Shown piece after piece: positions 7,121-14,013 of a DNA stretch of 22,028 bases. The position numbers and the translations under genes were made by a program. The DNA lies in contig SPDA01000002.1 in the NCBI GenBank assembly GCA_004525155.1, forward strand, positions 1-22,028, in the 5' to 3' direction. Below the pieces are notes generated by a model, which saw only the letters and a program-made list of their open reading frames with translations, searched no databases and had not been told where the DNA came from. This DNA is from Spirochaetales bacterium (lineage in GTDB: Bacteria > Spirochaetota > Spirochaetia > SPDA01). Position 1 is the stretch's first letter. Each line of letters starts with the position of its first letter.

Positions 7121-8602
7121 ATGTCACATATATCAGCTGAAACCTTGCGGCAGGAAGCCGCGGAAACTTTGAAAAAACTCGAAGGCCTGACCCTGAAACC
7201 AAAGGACAGACTCGGAATTCCGGTGCAGGATATGCCTGCGCAGGATCCGAAGGTCCGGATTACCAATATGGAAGAAGTCGCCTCAGGATATTCGCCGGAA
7301 CAGGCAAAGGTCGAGGCCCTCCGCTGCCTGCAGTGCAAAAACGCCCCCTGCGTCAACGGCTGTCCTGTGCGTATAGACATTCCGGGTTTTATTAAGGCCC
7401 TTGCGGAAGACGATTACCGGAAAAGTATTTCCATAATCAAAAAAACAAGCCTTCTGCCGGCCATCTGCGGCCGGGTATGTCCGCAGGAAGTGCAGTGCCA
7501 GGAGCCCTGTACCCTGGGGAAATCGCTCAAGGACGTGAAACACGCCGTGTCCATAGGCAGACTCGAAAGATTCGCTGCGGACTGGGAAAGGGCCCAGGGC
7601 GACGCGGCAGTGCCGGAGATAAAACCGTCGACAGGAAAAAAGGTGGCTGTCATAGGCTGCGGCCCCGCATCCATAACAGCGGCTGCCGACATCCGGAGGG
7701 AAGGGCACGATGTGGTGATCTTCGAGGCCTTTCACAAGCCCGGCGGGGTCATGGTGTACGGAATTCCCGAATTCAGGCTGCCGAAAAAAATTGTGGAGCA
7801 GGAAATTGAAATGCTCAAAAAAATGGGTGTGGAAGTCCGGACCAACTTTCTGGTGGGCAGGACACGGAAAGTAAAAGACATTCTCAAAAAAGACGGGTTT
7901 GACGCCATGTTTATCGGCGTGGGCGCCGGTCTGCCCGTATTTATGGGCATTGAAGGCGAAAATCTGGTTGGTGTTTTTTCCGCTAACGAGTATCTTACCC
8001 GCTCCAATCTCATGAAAGCCTACGACATCGGAAAGGCGGATACGCCCATATTCAGGCCGAAACGGGTTGCCGTGCTCGGCGGCGGCAACGTAGCCATGGA
8101 CGCGGCCCGTACAGCCATGCGCATGCAGGCCGAGGAAGTACACATAATCTACCGGAGAACGGAGACGGAAATGCCCGCCCGTTACGAGGAAGTGGAGCAC
8201 GCGAAAGAGGAAGGCATACAGTTCCACCTGCTCCGGAACGTGAAGAGGATTATGGGCAGTGACAAGGGCCGGGTAACGAGCATAGAAGTGCTGAAATATG
8301 AACTGGGCGAACCTGACGATTCCGGAAGGCGGCGGCCCGTGCCGATTACGGGAAGCGAATACATCATGGAACTTGATACGGTCATTGTAGCCATCGGCAA
8401 CTCATCCAACCCCCTCATTACCAAGGCTACTCCCGAACTCGGGGTAAACAGAAGGGGCAACATTATAGCCGACGAGAAGGGAAAGACGTCCATGGACGCC
8501 GTTTATGCCGGGGGCGATATTGTCCTTGGCGCGGCAACTGTTATACTGGCCATGGGACAGGGAAGAACAGCGGCCGCGTCCATCAACGAAATGCTGGCCT
8601 GA
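7121..8602 (+). CDS. nfnB: NADH-dependent ferredoxin:NADP+ oxidoreductase large subunit (NfnB; glutamate synthase small-subunit-like)
   Basis: The product has 493 residues. It starts with a ferredoxin-like domain carrying two [4Fe-4S] cysteine sets: Cys 69, 72, 77, 81 (CLQCKNAPCVNGCP) and Cys 116, 120, 126, 130 (CGRVCPQEVQCQEPC). The FAD Rossmann motif VAVIGCGPAS is at about 175, with PGGVMVYGIPEFRLPK following, and the NADP(H) motif VAVLGGGNVAMDAARTA starts at about 316. The FAD-closing AGGDIVLGAATVILAMGQGR is near the C-terminus. Databases often label this gltA or 'glutamate synthase (NADPH), homotetrameric', but no glutamate synthase large subunit is nearby and NfnA is directly upstream, so NfnB is the better call. 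A strong AAGGGGA ribosome site precedes the ATG. The stop converges on the opposite-strand phosphatase gene, 21 bases away. Confidence 0.93.
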   Translation: MSHISAETLRQEAAETLKKLEGLTLKPKDRLGIPVQDMPAQDPKVRITNMEEVASGYSPEQAKVEALRCLQCKNAPCVNGCPVRIDIPGFIKALAEDDYRKSISIIKKTSLLPAICGRVCPQEVQCQEPCTLGKSLKDVKHAVSIGRLERFAADWERAQGDAAVPEIKPSTGKKVAVIGCGPASITAAADIRREGHDVVIFEAFHKPGGVMVYGIPEFRLPKKIVEQEIEMLKKMGVEVRTNFLVGRTRKVKDILKKDGFDAMFIGVGAGLPVFMGIEGENLVGVFSANEYLTRSNLMKAYDIGKADTPIFRPKRVAVLGGGNVAMDAARTAMRMQAEEVHIIYRRTETEMPARYEEVEHAKEEGIQFHLLRNVKRIMGSDKGRVTSIEVLKYELGEPDDSGRRRPVPITGSEYIMELDTVIVAIGNSSNPLITKATPELGVNRRGNIIADEKGKTSMDAVYAGGDIVLGAATVILAMGQGRTAAASINEMLA

Positions 8603-8623
8603 ACAGTTCTCCGGGCCGGCGGC

Positions 8624-9412
8624 TTACACAGGCGGGGTGTAGCGCACGTCCCCCAGAAAGCTGTCATGAAACCTTCCGTTGGATACGGCCACCGTGCCGC
8701 TTGTCAGCGCAAGCTGATTTCCAAGGCAGTCGGTGCAGACCCCTCCGGCTTCGCGCACGATGAGCATGGCGGCGGCGAAGTCCCAGGGTGATAACTTGTA
8801 TTCGAAAAAGGCATCGAGCCTTCCCATGGCAACCCAGCACATATCCAGAGCGGCGCTGCCGAAGCGCCGAATGCCGTGAATACCCCTGGAAAGCAGTTTA
8901 TCGAGAGTCCCGAGCGTCGCCCTCATCATATCGCCGACGTCGTAGTAGAAACCCGTTGCGATGACGGATTCCTGCAGAGAACCGGCAGCTGAAGGTGCAA
9001 TCAGCCTGCCGTTGCACCGGGCGCCCTGTCCCTTGACCGCGGTAAAGAGCTCATGCCGGACAGGATCGAACACGGCGCCCGCCAGGACCGCGCCCTTCTC
9101 GGCATAAGCCACGGAAGAACAGAACTGCGGAATGCCGTGAGCGTAATTGTTGGTGCCGTCGAGGGGGTCGAAAATCCATATACTGCCTTCCTGTGTATCG
9201 GCCGCGTTCTCACCTTCCTCACCGAGCAGCGAGTGACGCGGGTACTTCCGGCGAATTATATCTTCTATGGCTTTCTGGCAGGCTAGGTCCGCCCGGGTAA
9301 CCAGGTTGTTGCTTGTTTCCTTGTGTTCCGTCTCCGGGTTATGGAAATACCTGCACATGATGCGGCCGGCTTTTTTCGCCGCCTTGACTGCTGTTCGGAG
9401 ATAACCGTTCAT
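8624..9412 (-). CDS. Inositol monophosphatase family protein (SuhB-like)
   Basis: The product has 262 residues, the normal family length. All metal-binding motifs are present: LLGEEGEN (Glu about 65-66), IFDPLDGTNNYAHG (Asp 82, 85) and the distal SPWDFAAAMLIVREAGG (Asp 211). It is therefore likely an active Mg2+-dependent sugar- or inositol-phosphate phosphatase in the cytoplasm. Members hydrolyse inositol-1-phosphate, fructose-1,6-bisphosphate or PAP, and the motifs do not decide which. It is the last gene of the OmpA-channel-cNMP operon, 14 bases after the preceding stop, with no evident Shine-Dalgarno sequence. Confidence 0.9.
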   Translation of the reverse strand: MNGYLRTAVKAAKKAGRIMCRYFHNPETEHKETSNNLVTRADLACQKAIEDIIRRKYPRHSLLGEEGENAADTQEGSIWIFDPLDGTNNYAHGIPQFCSSVAYAEKGAVLAGAVFDPVRHELFTAVKGQGARCNGRLIAPSAAGSLQESVIATGFYYDVGDMMRATLGTLDKLLSRGIHGIRRFGSAALDMCWVAMGRLDAFFEYKLSPWDFAAAMLIVREAGGVCTDCLGNQLALTSGTVAVSNGRFHDSFLGDVRYTPPV

Positions 9413-9426
9413 GGGTGTAAGTTATA

Positions 9427-9933
9427 TCAGGTACTTATTTCGTTAACAAGGGCGTCGAAAATGGTGAGCATGTCCGTTGTGGTTTTCCGCAGCCGGCCCG
9501 CGAGGATAATGGATATGGCCCGGGTTACGACAAGGCCGGCGAATGGAAGAGTATCGCCGAGCTTGATAAAGTCGTCCTTGGATATGACGATAAAATCCGA
9601 ATCTTCCGTGGCCGTTACCGTGGCGGACCGCTTATCGTCGTCTATGAGACCCAGTTCGCCGAAAAACACATTCTGTTCCGCCTTCAGCTTGATAACCGTG
9701 TAATTGTCCCCTGCCCTGGTCCGCTTGAGGATTTCCACGCCCCCCTTGTGCACGATGAACATTTCAGAGCCCGTTTCCCCTTCCTGAATGATTATTTCAC
9801 GGGCCTTCGAATGTCTCATTTTACAAATCTTGAGCAGGGCGTTCATGAATTCGTCATGATTTTTTATCTCATCGAAGAGTTTAATCTGCCTGAGCCGTCC
9901 AAGGATCTGCTCCTGTTCCTGTCCCGCTTTCAT
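9427..9933 (-). CDS. Stand-alone cyclic-nucleotide-binding domain protein
   Basis: The product has 168 residues consisting almost entirely of one CNMP-binding beta-roll. It has EGETGSEMFIVHKGGVEI (about 51-68) followed by the phosphate-binding cassette FGELGLIDDDKRSATVTA (about 91-108), which keeps the Gly-Glu and Arg (102) normally used to hold the cyclic phosphate. There is no C-terminal helix-turn-helix, so it is not a Crp/Fnr regulator. The ATG overlaps the channel stop in an ATGA, with GGAG six bases upstream, so translation is coupled to the potassium channel. Since classical CNG-type channels carry this domain fused at the C-terminus, a role as a separate regulatory subunit of the channel is plausible but unproven. 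Confidence 0.88.
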   Translation of the reverse strand: MKAGQEQEQILGRLRQIKLFDEIKNHDEFMNALLKICKMRHSKAREIIIQEGETGSEMFIVHKGGVEILKRTRAGDNYTVIKLKAEQNVFFGELGLIDDDKRSATVTATEDSDFIVISKDDFIKLGDTLPFAGLVVTRAISIILAGRLRKTTTDMLTIFDALVNEIST

Positions 9934-11090
9934 GAGCTGCTCCGTTCCAGGATTATGGCCTGGGAATGCTTTTGAATGACATAATCATCCGAGGGTACCA
10001 GGACGGGCCTGTTCATCTCGAGTTCCTTGACCTTTTGAAGGTTGTTGACGAGTCTCGAAACATCCGATGTCTTCTGGGCCTCCCTTAAGGCTTCCATTTT
10101 AATCATGTGCGGAAAGCCCGTGTTCTCGAGAATACCGATGAGTATGGTATTTTCGAAGGCGCTGAAAGCGGATTTGTACTGACCGAAAGTTTTTCCAATA
10201 AATTCATCCGGCAAACCGCGGGTAGCCAGCCGTGAGTTTGCCTGGGAAAGCAGGTCGAAAATTATATGGGACATGCCGTTAATGGCTGTGGCATTGGCCA
10301 GCATCTGCCGGGAAAAATCCCTGCTGAAGAGGATTTCGTCGCAGAGCGCCTGTTTCAGGTAATTCTCGTATTTTCTATCGAGCAGTTCCACGGTGGTATA
10401 CACATTCTTTGCCATGGCCTTTATGGTCAGCACAGTCATGACGGATTTGGAATCCACCTCGGACACGGCCGCGCTGTCGAAGGTGTCCGCCAGGATGAGC
10501 ACCTTGCGCGCGTTTTTTACATTGGCCCTGTTGAGGGTTACCTCGGAAAAGTAATCGCCGCGGACAAAATTGATCTCCTTCAATTCCGCCTCTTCTTTTA
10601 GATCCTCAATTTTATCGGAATCGACGTTGGAAATGATGATAATTCGATCCGAGGTAATGATTCCCGCCACATGAATGATATCAAGCAGGATATCCTTCAT
10701 GTGGTCCTTCCAGCCGCATATTATAAAATGATCCTTCATTTTTGGAAAATCCATAAGGCCTCTCCTTGCCCGTGTGTTCCTTTCTACAAAGACCGATGCA
10801 AAAGTACCGGATAAAAAGCTCATGCCCGCGATACCGACAAAAATGGTGGCAATGGCAATTATCCTTCCGCCTGTGGTAGCCGGAACCTTGTCGCCGTAAC
10901 CCGTGGTACTGAAGGTTATAATCCCCCACCACAGGCTGTCGGCGAAACCGGAAAACTGTTCGTTCCTTCCGGCCTCGAACAGAAATACGCCTGCACAGGT
11001 AATCAGAAAAATCACCGCGAAAATACTTACAGGTTTTAAAAAGGTGTAATTATTTATAAAGCTTTTTATCCGTTTTAACGTGTTCTTCAT
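9930..11090 (-). CDS. Two-TM potassium channel with RCK (TrkA-N) domain
   Basis: The product has 386 residues. TM1 is at about 20-40 and TM2 at about 75-101. Between them is a pore helix with selectivity filter STTGYGDKVP (filter TTGYGD at about 62-67), a textbook K+ filter. A cytosolic RCK/TrkA-N domain starts at about 119 (HFIICGWKDH), followed by a second regulatory half. The usual GxGxxG reads CGWKDH, as in several ligand-gated MthK/Kch-like channels, so NAD binding is uncertain. Gating could be by Ca2+, a nucleotide or another cytosolic ligand. The gene begins 7 bases after the OmpA-protein stop (GGAAG just before ATG) and overlaps the following cNMP-binding gene. Confidence 0.92.
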   Translation of the reverse strand: MKNTLKRIKSFINNYTFLKPVSIFAVIFLITCAGVFLFEAGRNEQFSGFADSLWWGIITFSTTGYGDKVPATTGGRIIAIATIFVGIAGMSFLSGTFASVFVERNTRARRGLMDFPKMKDHFIICGWKDHMKDILLDIIHVAGIITSDRIIIISNVDSDKIEDLKEEAELKEINFVRGDYFSEVTLNRANVKNARKVLILADTFDSAAVSEVDSKSVMTVLTIKAMAKNVYTTVELLDRKYENYLKQALCDEILFSRDFSRQMLANATAINGMSHIIFDLLSQANSRLATRGLPDEFIGKTFGQYKSAFSAFENTILIGILENTGFPHMIKMEALREAQKTSDVSRLVNNLQKVKELEMNRPVLVPSDDYVIQKHSQAIILERSSS

Positions 11091-11097
11091 GCTTCCG

Positions 11098-12300
11098 TCA
11101 GTTCTCCAGTATCGTTATCTCTACACGCCTGTTCTTCTTCATTCCTTCTTCCGTCCGGTTATCCGCTACCGGCTCCCTCGCTCCCTTGCCCTGGATGACA
11201 ATGTGCTCTTTTGTCCGCACACCCTGCAGCAGCAGATAGTCGCCCACAACCCGGGCCCGTTCCTCGGACAGCTGCTGCCTTCCTGCTTCGGTGCCGGCCA
11301 GGGCGGTATGCCCGGTTATCAGGATGTCCCTGTCAGGATATTTTTTCAATACGGCCGCTATTGCATCCAGCTTGACCTGTTCAGTCGCAAGCATTTCGGT
11401 GGAATCCGGCTTGAACTGAATATTTTCGAGGCTTATCGTTATGCCCCGTTCGTCAGACCGTACCGTCGTATCCTTGAGGTTGTCCTTCGACAGTTCCTCC
11501 TGAATCGATTTAAGCATGTCTTCCTTGTTCATGTGTATCGATTCGATTACCTTGGCTTCCGCGCTGCCCCGGTATTCCACCTGATCCCCGGAAGAAAGCT
11601 GGAAAACGAATTCGAACTCTTCCTGGTAGGCGTACGGCTGCCCCTCCTGGTTGTCCCAGTAAAGCAGCTGATCCGAATATCCGCTTAAGCGAACCGGATA
11701 CAGCGCTGCGTTCCTCGGTACAACGGCCGGTCTGTGGAAGACTGTGTATCGTATCGATATGACATCGTATTGTTTTCCTTCGAAATCTCCCTTTCCCCTG
11801 TATTCATAGTTGACGGTTATGGGAAAGGTAAAAGGTACGGGAATGTTGAAATTGCTGCGGAAATCGTGGGCTTCTTCACCGCGGGCTATCCAGGACTCAC
11901 CGGGTTCAATGTCCCTTTCCGGAAACATCGGCACATCCCGCACTACAGGCATGAAATATTGCGGCTCGATGGCATACCTGCCCAGGGAATTCCGCCAGAA
12001 TTTCGATTCGTACACCTCGGACCACTGATACACGCCCTTCATGCCGCCTATGCGTTCGGAGGTTTGAAAATCGGCTTCAAGGTACCCGCTGTCATCAGCG
12101 GTTTTGGTTACTCTTACCGCAATCCGGTTAAATATTTCCGCTTCATGGGAAAACCCGCCGTTAATATATACCTCTTCCCGCACGGTAGAAAGAATCCGGT
12201 ACTGATCGTCCATAGTATACCGGAACCGGAAAACCTCGGCATAGATACCCGGGTTGAGAAGAGCCGCCAGAAAAATAAATGCCCACAGCTTCTTTATCAT
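11098..12300 (-). CDS. Exported OmpA-domain protein
   Basis: The product has 400 residues with signal peptide MIKKLWAFIFLAALLNPGIYA and likely cleavage after Ala21. Residues about 22-255 are a large beta-rich domain without a motif I recognise. Residues about 285-398 are an OmpA C-terminal domain: ITISLENIQFKPDS, DILITGHTALAG, RQQLSEERARVVGDYL and KKNRRVEITI. The Arg that contacts the peptidoglycan meso-diaminopimelate carboxylate is kept (Arg348), but the partner Asp is Ala333. It is probably periplasmic and cell-wall-associated, not a beta-barrel porin. It is the first gene of a four-gene minus-strand operon with the potassium channel, the cNMP-binding protein and the phosphatase. Confidence 0.85.
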   Translation of the reverse strand: MIKKLWAFIFLAALLNPGIYAEVFRFRYTMDDQYRILSTVREEVYINGGFSHEAEIFNRIAVRVTKTADDSGYLEADFQTSERIGGMKGVYQWSEVYESKFWRNSLGRYAIEPQYFMPVVRDVPMFPERDIEPGESWIARGEEAHDFRSNFNIPVPFTFPITVNYEYRGKGDFEGKQYDVISIRYTVFHRPAVVPRNAALYPVRLSGYSDQLLYWDNQEGQPYAYQEEFEFVFQLSSGDQVEYRGSAEAKVIESIHMNKEDMLKSIQEELSKDNLKDTTVRSDERGITISLENIQFKPDSTEMLATEQVKLDAIAAVLKKYPDRDILITGHTALAGTEAGRQQLSEERARVVGDYLLLQGVRTKEHIVIQGKGAREPVADNRTEEGMKKNRRVEITILEN

Positions 12301-12357
12301 GAGTTCTTACCGTTTATTATCGGCGGGAAGCCTGAAAAGCCTCACTCAAAGTGTTCC

Positions 12358-12386
12358 TTGACAAAGACCTGACCGCTGGATAAGGT
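12358..12386 (+). promoter_or_regulatory. Candidate promoter of the pseudo-helicase gene
   Basis: A perfect TTGACA (12358-12363) is followed by 17 bases and TAAGGT (12381-12386, three of six to TATAAT). It lies in the 85-base gap divergent to the OmpA operon. If used, transcription would start near 12393. That would exclude the TTG at 12386 as start codon and favour the in-frame TTG at 12419, which has AGGA eight bases upstream. Confidence 0.4.
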
Positions 12387-13936
12387 TGAATTATCGAATA
12401 GTATACAGGATACAAACTTTGCTTAACAAAATACGGGATTCTCTGGAAAAAACTCTCTACGAATACTGCGAAGAATCAGGATTTTTGAGGCCTACACCCT
12501 TTCAGAAAACCATAATCCCTTACTTTCTGCAGGGAAAGGACATTATAGCGGATGTTTCAGATTCCCACGGCAGGTCCGCGTCCGTACTCATCGCCCTGGC
12601 CCTTATGCTGACTGGCGCGGATGTCAAGAAAAAAGCGCTTATCATTACAAATTCCGAAGATGTTTTAAAAAAAATCGCTGTCGAAATGCGGAAGGTATTT
12701 CACTCGCACAAGGCGGAAATCAGCTTCACCGTCGCGGGGCTTGAAAACAACATAAAAAAGGAATTCCGGCAGCTGGCCAAACCTCTTCAGGTGCTTGCAG
12801 GCTCGAGCGTGCGGGTAATCGATCATTTCCGCCGCGAGAACCTCAGCATAAACAATGTGGACATTCTCGTTATCCTCAGAAAAGAGGATGATTCCGACGG
12901 GGGATTCGAGAAAGACCTTCTTTTTATCCACTCAAAAATAATTAAAAAGCCCCAAACCATTATCTACAACTGGGGAAGGGAAACACCCCAGGAGCTCTCC
13001 AACCTGCTCCAGCGGCCGGTTATACTCTCGGCAGAAAACTGGCAGCGAAACGATATACAAACCACTTTTTATGTTGTTGAGGATTCCCGGCATAAGCTTA
13101 AGGCTCTGACCAATATTCTGACTGAACTGGGCCTTACAAAAACCCTGATCATAACCAAACCTGGTTCCGCGCCCGCAGCCCTCGAAAAAAACCTCTCCTC
13201 TTTAGGTTTTTCCTGCATCCACTCCGGGAGCCACAGCAGGAATTTTATCGATTCGCCGGCGGACTGCTGCATTGCCACCACGAAAAGCAATCTGGAAAAA
13301 GAAATTGATTCCATATACAATCTTTTATATTATGATATTCAGGAAGATAAAATTCTTCATCAGAAAGCACTGAGCCTGCTTCATGAGGGCCATGAAAATC
13401 CGAACCTTATTCTAATCGGTACAAAGGAAGAACTGGAAATGACAGACAAATCACTGGAGGCCAACCGTATGACCGTTAAAAGAGAAGAAAACCCGACGGA
13501 AAAAGAGGCATTGGAAGAATCCATAAAAAAGATAATAAGCGCGATTAAAGAAGATGCCGATCCGGAAGAGCTTAATTTTTTTAAAGGCCTTATAAAAAAA
13601 CATGTTCCTCTTACCTTGAGGATGTACTTTTGCGCTTATCTTTTCAAGCAGTTCTCCGGGTCAAAACACACCAAACCTTCAAAAGACATGCAGACCCTTT
13701 TTGTAAGCGTGGGAAAAAACAGGAGTATTTTCCCCAGGGACCTGGCAAAATTCTTTTCCACCGCCCTCAATATAAACCAGGAGGAGATTGGCTCCATAAA
13801 AATACTGGATAATTACTCCTTCATCGAGATAGCGACCAGTCACGCCCAGAAAGCCATAGATCAGCTCGATGGCAAGGATTTCAAGGGCCGTAAAATTACC
13901 GTCAACCACGCCCGCAAAAAAGAGGAAAAATCTTAA
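12386..13936 (+). CDS. DEAD-box-like pseudo-helicase with C-terminal DbpA-type RNA-binding domain
   Basis: The product has about 516 residues. The layout is that of DbpA-type DEAD-box proteins: RecA-like domain 1 (about 30-210), RecA-like domain 2 (about 215-350), a linker, then a DbpA/CsdA RRM-like domain at about 434-510 (TLFVSVGKNRSIFPRDLAKF and SFIEIATSHAQKAIDQLDG). The Q-motif core TPFQ (37-40) survives. Motif I reads DSHGRS instead of TGSGKT; motif II has no DEAD (LVILRKEDD at its position); the SAT motif is absent; motif V reads ATTKSNLEKEID; motif VI is LHQKALSLL instead of HRxGRxGR. ATP hydrolysis is therefore very unlikely, while RNA binding, probably to rRNA as in DbpA, looks retained. 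The frame is intact, so this is not a decaying gene. The start is uncertain: TTG at 12386 (GGA five bases upstream) or TTG at 12419. Confidence 0.85.
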   Translation: MNYRIVYRIQTLLNKIRDSLEKTLYEYCEESGFLRPTPFQKTIIPYFLQGKDIIADVSDSHGRSASVLIALALMLTGADVKKKALIITNSEDVLKKIAVEMRKVFHSHKAEISFTVAGLENNIKKEFRQLAKPLQVLAGSSVRVIDHFRRENLSINNVDILVILRKEDDSDGGFEKDLLFIHSKIIKKPQTIIYNWGRETPQELSNLLQRPVILSAENWQRNDIQTTFYVVEDSRHKLKALTNILTELGLTKTLIITKPGSAPAALEKNLSSLGFSCIHSGSHSRNFIDSPADCCIATTKSNLEKEIDSIYNLLYYDIQEDKILHQKALSLLHEGHENPNLILIGTKEELEMTDKSLEANRMTVKREENPTEKEALEESIKKIISAIKEDADPEELNFFKGLIKKHVPLTLRMYFCAYLFKQFSGSKHTKPSKDMQTLFVSVGKNRSIFPRDLAKFFSTALNINQEEIGSIKILDNYSFIEIATSHAQKAIDQLDGKDFKGRKITVNHARKKEEKS

Positions 13937-13951
13937 TAAGTCATTTTTTTA

Positions 13952-13960
13952 TGGTATAGT
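13952..13960 (+). promoter_or_regulatory. Candidate extended -10 promoter of the vWA lipoprotein gene
   Basis: TGGTATAGT (an extended TGn plus TATAGT, five of six to TATAAT) lies 53 bases before the ATG at 14014, in a 77-base A/T-rich gap. It sits within an inverted repeat GTATA-G-TATAC (13954-13964), and an overlapping TATACT at 13960-13965 is an alternative -10. No -35 is evident, which is tolerable for an extended -10. Confidence 0.35.
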
Positions 13961-14013
13961 ATACTTTGAATGATTTTACCTTTTTACCATTTCTTTAAAG
14001 CAGAGGGGCTGTT

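Noticed and set aside
7121..8602. Glutamate synthase small subunit (gltD/gltA)
   Set aside because: No glutamate synthase large subunit is in the window, and the gene directly follows nfnA, so NfnB is better supported.
9427..9933. Crp/Fnr-family transcription regulator
   Set aside because: Only the cNMP-binding roll is present; there is no helix-turn-helix in the 168 residues.
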